Source of the DNA: Salvia splendens
Lineage: Eukaryota; Streptophyta; Magnoliopsida; Lamiales; Lamiaceae
Direction of reading: 5' to 3'
Assembly: GCF_004379255.2 (NCBI RefSeq)
Contig: NC_056053.1
Coordinates: 19,340,188-19,404,187, forward strand
Length of the DNA stretch: 64,000 nucleotides
The notes under the pieces were generated by a model that ran no database searches, was not told the origin of the DNA, and saw only the letters and a program-made list of their open reading frames with translations. Below are positions 58,335-64,000 of this stretch, one piece after another. The first letter of the stretch is position 1, and every line of letters begins with the position of its first letter. Both the position numbers and the translations under genes were made by a program.

Positions 58335-59040
58335 CACTTTGACACTTTCAATATGAACATCTAATTCGCCAACCAGGACGAGAAGTTCTTGACACACAGG
58401 CTTGAGCAGGAGTCCTTCGCGCGACGGCATCATGAGTTGAATAGTCGGCTCGACGATATCTTGGCCAAACTTGCGACCGCCGGCTTTAAGGCGACGAAGG
58501 AGCCCCTCGACCCTCCACCAGCGGCAACCATGAAACACGGATAGCAACTGCCGCCATCGCTTACGCAGGCACCGCACGGCGTATCAACCGCAGCCTTGCC
58601 GCGCCTAAGAGTCGATCCTCCTCGTTTCGACGGAGAGAATGTTGTCGAGTGGATTAAGAATATGCAGATTTAGTACAACCACCGTTACACGCCTCTATCT
58701 GATCGTCTATACCTTACCCAATACTTGTTCGATCACCCGGCGCTGGAATGGAGGGCATACTGGATGGATAATAATGCCGGAAAAGGCTGGGATGATTTTC
58801 TATTGGCAGTCAAGCAGCGTTTCAATCCCGACCTATATCAGGATTCTGTTATGCACGATCCGTCATGCCAGAGCAGCGACAATCAACCGTTGACCCAAGC
58901 CACATCATTACCAATGCAGCGGCACGCCACCTCCCAATCGACGATCCCAACATCACTACTGTCCGAGATCAGCCAGCCACATCGTGAGTTTCCAGCTGTT
59001 CGAGCCTCGGCTACACAAGCTGTTGAAGTCGCGAACTAGA
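58335..59040 (+). pseudogene. Decayed Ty3/gypsy-type gag
   Basis: Plus strand, with stop codons and frame changes. Recognisable pieces: DEKFLTHRLEQESFARRHHE, RVDPPRFDGENVVEWIKNMQ, then a stop, then TPLSDRLYLTQYLFDHPALE and WDDFLLAVKQRFNPDLY. This is the retrotransposon gag pattern (P-F-G...W, A-W, F...RF). It is not functional. Confidence 0.75.
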
Positions 59041-59463
59041 AGCAGGTGATCATCAAGTCGATGGCCGAAGGCATTGGGGCGAGCCCAATTCTTTCGCTCA
59101 TCAATGTTCGCAGCAACGACGTCGTTCTTAATGATGACGTTACTCTTGATTTTTCGAGAAACGTTGTCATTCCTCACCCGAGATCAGTGATGCAAGTGTT
59201 CGTCCCTCCAGATCATCACGTGGCGTCAAGCCAACTGCCCGAGGATCAACCTATTCCCTCATCCAAGTTCGGTGATGTTATTGAAGCTAAAGTGGGAGCA
59301 ACCTCTACACCATCCTATGGTGACTATTATATGGAGTCACATCTGCAGAAGCAAGCTTCGCTTTGTGTTGATGATCGGGATTTGTTCAGATTTGAACAAA
59401 CATTCACCTCCGATGGTCGTTCGATCTCGCCGCGCAATGTTGTGACATGTTTGGATAGAAGTT

Positions 59464-60552
59464 GTGCTACTCTTCGATTTTATGGGTTCTTATCATGGAG
59501 GTAGCAAATGGAGTTGTGCTACTCTTCGATTTGGTAGAGACAAAGAAGTTCGCATATTTGACCCAGGAGCTTTTGATGGGGTCGAATTCATCCAATTTAG
59601 GCAACGGACACCATACGTCGCGTGTGAGACAATTTGGGCTAGTCAGATTCCGGTCAATCCACTACGACATACATCGCAAAATGCCTCGTCCACACGCACA
59701 AGGCGCCCACCGCCGTCGCGCTTCGAGGCAGCAGCTTCACTTCCATCCGAGTCTAGGCAGTGCATACAGATCGAGACACCACAATTTTACGGGGACAACC
59801 CGTTAGTTCCAGAGGGATTTGTCGTTGATGTTTTGGTAGGGCCATTGGACGTGATTGATTCGAGCAGGAACCGGTTTCAAGGCCAAATTGATGAGGTAAA
59901 TTTGAGCTCCATTTTCTGTTGGTCGACTATGCTGCATTTAGATGTATCTGGGAACTTTTTTGGTGGGAGATTTTCGGCTAGTTTAAGTCGTCTTGTGAAT
60001 CTTGGCCACCCTAATCTTGCACACAATGGGTTGAAAGAGCAAGAGCTCTTGAAAGTTAATATGCTTTCTGGTTTAGAGCATCTGAGTTTATCAACAACTA
60101 CTTTGATTGGTGAGATTCCTAGCAATGCCTCTCATTTGAGTAGTTTGAGGATTCATGATCCATCCAAGAACAATCTTAGTAGCCATATACCTGGAACTAT
60201 TGCAAAGAATCTTCAAGCTCTTGATCTTTCTTGCAACAAAGTAGTAGGAGAGATCTCATTTATGTTCATGCAAGAACTCCATGAGTTGGAGAGGTTCAGC
60301 TTTTGCGGGTCACGGTTCTCTGCCGAGATTCTCCAAAATGTATCTGTTGGATCAGTAAACAGTTGCCTCATTGCTGCCGCTTCTCGATTTCCCGGTGATC
60401 CCGCAGATGTTTGGATTGGTGTGCAACAACGGTGTGATTCGACATGCTACACAATGTTTTGGGATGAATCAAGTGAATATAGGGTTCATAAAGATGACAA
60501 TGAGAAGAAACTAGTTCAGTGGGTTGAATATTTGCACTGGAGGTGTTGTTAG
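59464..60552 (+). pseudogene. Chimeric frame: retroelement-like part plus LRR receptor kinase fragment
   Basis: An open 362-codon frame. The first about 125 residues (SCATLRF, EVRIFDPGAF, EAAASLPSES) are not recognised and seem to belong to the element. From about 59830 it resembles the ectodomain of LRR receptor-like kinases of the At2g24230 type: IDSSRNRFQGQIDEV, WSTMLHLDVSGNFFGG, NLGHPNLAHNGL, MLSGLEHLSLSTT, NLQALDLSCNKVVGEI, SVGSVNSCLIAA. Signal peptide, transmembrane segment and kinase are absent. The last about 55 residues are unrelated to the LRR part. Several LRR consensus residues are replaced, as expected of a decaying captured fragment. Confidence 0.65.
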
Positions 60553-62747
60553 ATAAACATAATATGACTGGCTTACGAGCTTTTCACTTGGCTCAATTGG
60601 GTGGATTTGCATGTTGTGCCAGCAAAGGAGTGTGTATTTTCGACCCAGGAGATTTTGAGAGTACTTCCACCTTGAACGAGACACTCTTGTTCTTATTTCA
60701 TCCTGCTTCAATTGAAGCTACGAAGGAAGGATGTCAATTAAGCTGTTCTTATTTCATCTTCAAATATCTACTATAGGAGAGCAAATATGGATTTATCTCA
60801 CTTCATATAAATGCATAAAGAAAAAATTCGATAAATGGAAGGTTCGATGGAATCAGCTGCACACTCTTTGTTCAGAAATAAAAAATAAGTGCAGATGGCT
60901 GTATATTTTGTTTGAATATGTACAGCATCTACCTCCATTTATTTTCTATGCCTTTATTTGAAATGGTTATATTCTAGCCTTAGTTTTGTTCTGGAGATTA
61001 GCATGATAACAATTCTAATCTTATCAAAGCTGCAGGCTTAGACTAGAATATATATATATATGTGCTTTAGTGCCAATTGAAATAGGGATGATGTAAAGAT
61101 CACTTCTAATGATAGCTTCAATGGGTTGAGCTCTAATTAGATGATTGCCAATCAAGACGAAATATGATTTGACCTTGATTCGCAGCATCAACTTGAGGGG
61201 GGATTTGTACAATCAAAACTGAAGATCTGTTCAACAATCGATGAGATAAAACTCGAAATATATCTAATTACTGATTAGTACACATTGACAAACTGCCAAA
61301 AATGATGGTATGGGAGTAGAGCAAGAATAACATTGTTGACTACTCCTTAAAGGTTTCAGTTACATAATGATAAAACTGAAGTAAGTGTGAATGCCATTTA
61401 CTCCATATTCTAAGGAGATCCTCAAAATTCAATTTGAGCATTATATCAAAAGATCAGCTGCTTCTCCTAATCTCTACCTTTGGCCACTCACATTTTAGTC
61501 ATCCATAAAGATGGGTGTATACCAACTTACAAATACAAGTATTTTATTAAATACTAGTAGAATCGCGAGACGGACCTGGTGGGGGTTGGAGCCTATCAAA
61601 GGAGAGTCAAGTTGAGAAAACCTATCACCGGAATTGCGTCTCTGAATTCGATAAACACAGGTCAGTTCCACAAGATACTCATCAATACAGAGGAGAAGAA
61701 CCCAATTCAGTCATCTTTTTTCTTAAATCTTTTAAATATGCCAACCATATGCTTGCCAATCAAAGAGGAAAAAGAGAGAGATATAAACCGCCCGAATACA
61801 GAAGCACAAAATTCGTGAATTTATCAAACAAAACGAATTGATTATCATCACTAGGAATCCCAGAGACCTGGGACTTGAAAGAAGCTCGGAAAATTTTTGA
61901 ACAATAGTTGGATTCGGAATCCAGCGACGGCATGTTTGGTGATGAATTGGTCGTTAAAATGTCAAAAAATGAAATTACAAAGGAATAAAGGTTGCAGTTG
62001 AAAGACTACATTTGTAGTAATAGAAAAACGGCAGTATTCATGAAAGCAAAGTAGATACAATTTGCAAGAATCAAAGGGTCCACAGCGAAAGCAGGTAGTT
62101 AAGCATCAATAATTGGGCGGAAGGCTACTTTTACGGAATTATAATTCTTAATAATATAAAATTGACATGGGAATCAGTAGAAAGATGACGGGAGAAAGAA
62201 GATACATTCACCTTTTCAAGTTTTAATTGCGGAAGCGAATGTTCACTACGAGAGGAGGTTAAAGGTTTCGGTGATCGGTGGCTTCGAAGATCCGCAGCCG
62301 ACTTGAGAGTGAGAGGCTGAGGCCACGTTGATACCGATGTTTCGTTGTCGCCGATTCCTATTTCACACCTACCAGTCAACTATTTGCTATATTAAAGTTT
62401 TCTTTCATGTTTATATCCTTCTAACCTATTTTCCTTTATATCTTAAAACCAGTGCTTATAAAAGGCCCCCATATGTTGGACGAATTTCACACCTCTTTTT
62501 GAATCATGTTTTATGAGTTTTACTTTTCTTGAGTTATTACTCTAAATTTCAATTAATTGAGATCTTTATTCGATTTATTTAACTAATTTTCATATTCATT
62601 TGTGGAGTCATGCACTCCATATCCAATTTATCAAATGGTCCATATATCAAATGATGGCATACACATGGATGATCACTTATTAGCAAGTAAGGTTAATTAT
62701 TTTTTCAATTATTCCTACATTTGGACGTTCCAACAACACATTAGAAC
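60553..62747. other. Intergenic region, no supported gene
   Basis: Just past the LRR chimera, CASKGVCIFDPGDFESTSTL (about 60617-60676) echoes EVRIFDPGAFDGVE at 59540-59580. At 61180-61215 the minus strand reads CAAATCCCCCCTCAAGTTGA, a phrase I associate with plant copia remnants. A minus-strand open stretch near 62211-62372 ends at a GTGAAT donor-like site but has no ATG and no known motif. Nothing else is supported. Confidence 0.4.
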
Positions 62748-64000
62748 TTATATGCCATGAATCCACCGATCTCCCTGAATGAAATTTCCGGCAGAATAAG
62801 AAGCAACATGCTCCGCCGGAATCCGACTACTCCACCGCACTCTTCCCGACGTGTCCGATCCGGCACCGGCATTCTTGTACTCTCCATAGTACAAAGTCTC
62901 CAACGCAAAATCCCCGTCCCACGGCATCCATCCATCTGATGTAACAATAGCCTCCAAATCACATGAGACAAAAACTGTCCTCGAGTAGGCCTTCCACGGC
63001 CTTCCCAAGAAATTAATATGCACCTTCGGATTGTGGCGGAACAGAGCCATGTAGGCCTCTGTTCCGTTGACCACACAATTTTGGAAGATGAACCCGGTTG
63101 ACTGGGCAGGGTCCGTCCTCCCGTGGGCAGTGACAGCATTTCTCTCGCCTTTTTCGGGGTTTTGCTGCCGCGGAGCGACTAGGATGTGGCAGTCCTCGAA
63201 GAATGCGGCTGCGTTACCGAAGATGAAGTCAACGTTCCCTTGGATGCGGCAGGATTTGTAGTACTGCCGCATGCTGTGTGCGTAGAGAGTGTCTTGATTG
63301 CCGAGGAATTCGCAGTTTTCGATGATGGAACGGTCGCTGTCGGATCGGAATGCCACAGCTTGATGAGTCTCGGGGCCTGCCGTGTTTTGGAAGGTAATGT
63401 TACTTGCCATGAATCCATCTCCAAGAACTCCTGTAGAGACAAGAAGAAGTATTCATAAACCCTAATTTTTGAATAATTCGGTTTCAAAATATAACATGAT
63501 ATATTGGTGGTTAATAATGGATCATATATTTGGATTAAAGAACATATTCACTAGATATTTACCTGAATCATTAATAGGTCAAGATCAGTAACTATGGAAT
63601 ATATTGGTGGTTAATATGATTGAATGGTTGCAATCAATCAAAAATGTTTATACTAATACAATAAATGGAATGCAACAATAATAGTACTCCTTTATATCTG
63701 AATCAAATAAATGGAGTAATTCATTAAATGAGAGATCATTTTCCTTTATATTTTATCATCATCTCATGGTTGCTACCCGGCAAAATGAAGATTTATAGAG
63801 TGGGAAAGAAAACTTATTCAATTAATGACACATTCCACTACATTTTTTAAAGGCAAATACAGATATCAACAAATTTCATCTAGGATAAACTTACCTACAG
63901 TGAAGGACCGGTATGTGGACATCCCGGGCTGGCCAGCATTCTTGGACCCGGTAATGACGGTTTTGCCCATCCCATCTCCCAAGAAAACCACATTCCTCTT
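62748..64000 (-). CDS. PME: Pectinesterase (pectin methylesterase), 3' part, cut by window edge
   Basis: Cell-wall enzyme that removes methyl esters from homogalacturonan, secreted to the apoplast. Inferred exons (minus): 64000-63895 (partial, continues beyond the window) and 63430-62748. The junction phase (1 then 2) rebuilds a Gly codon in the TVGVLGDGF motif. The partial exon has [16 protein letters not shown]. The last exon carries the catalytic blocks [32 protein letters not shown] and [13 protein letters not shown], and ends [11 protein letters not shown]. The catalytic Asp residues and Arg are present. The PRO (inhibitor-like) region and signal peptide, if any, lie outside. Confidence 0.95.
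63431..63894 (-). other. Intron of the pectinesterase gene
   Basis: GTAAGT donor at 63894 and CTACAG acceptor at 63431. AT-rich, with a short repeated ATATTGGTGGTTAATA motif near 63500 and 63601. Confidence 0.85.

Noticed and set aside
61579..61818. 79-codon plus-strand frame
   Set aside because: No motif, no homology I recognise and a poor start context in AT-rich DNA.
62211..62379. Minus-strand open stretch ending at a GTGAATG donor-like site
   Set aside because: No ATG, no partner exon and no recognised motif, so it is mentioned only in the gap entry.

Overview
This window is nuclear DNA of a flowering plant. The genes have many short GT-AG introns in an AT-rich background. Several are plant-only families: ROP GTPase, PLS-type PPR protein, peroxisomal-type ascorbate peroxidase and pectinesterase. 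The transposons (Ty1/copia, Helitron, hAT, MULE, Stowaway) are those of a eudicot. Some dispersed repeats look Lamiales-like, but that is only an impression.

Layout: (1) 1-16.1 kb holds two LARP1-type La-related protein genes in tandem on the minus strand. The left copy runs off the window edge. Between them lie a copia retrotransposon with 179-bp LTRs and a GACTT target duplication, and a 2.6-kb Helitron that carries a SINE and a GC-rich cargo patch. (2) 18.2-20.8 kb is a complete 7-exon ROP/RAC small GTPase gene (minus). (3) 21.2-25.2 kb is a hAT-like element with a second hAT-like element nested inside it. Both have perfect 8-bp target duplications and ends packed with ACCGGTT-like motifs. 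(4) 27.06-34.56 kb is a 7.5-kb Mutator-like element (MULE) with TIRs of about 330 bp. It carries an intact MURA-type transposase gene and, convergent to it, a decayed plant mobile domain (PMD) gene. Its TIRs and an internal block hold 22 copies of a 21-bp near-palindrome. (5) 34.7-41.1 kb is the RAD17 checkpoint clamp-loader gene (plus, 12 exons), which starts only about 160 bp from the MULE end and has MITEs in several introns. (6) 41.7-43.5 kb is a peroxisomal-type ascorbate peroxidase gene (minus). (7) 44.1-45.7 kb is an intronless E-class PPR gene (plus), followed by a decayed DYW domain. (8) 46.5-51.3 kb is an ABHD17-like alpha/beta hydrolase gene (minus). (9) 52-62.7 kb is repeat-rich. 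It contains Stowaway MITEs, a small gene of an unnamed family, and a broken Ty3/gypsy-like element with a captured fragment of an LRR receptor kinase gene. (10) 62.7-64 kb is the 3' part of a pectinesterase gene (minus), cut by the window edge.

The host genes are unrelated housekeeping or regulatory genes: RNA binding, polarity signalling, DNA-damage checkpoint, H2O2 removal, organelle RNA processing, lipid or protein deacylation, and wall pectin modification. There is no operon-like or metabolic cluster. The most notable structures are the MULE with its palindrome arrays and PMD cargo, the nested hAT pair, the Helitron, and the DYW remnant behind the PPR gene. Exon limits were inferred by eye from GT-AG sites, reading phase and family resemblance. 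No alignment or database search was run.
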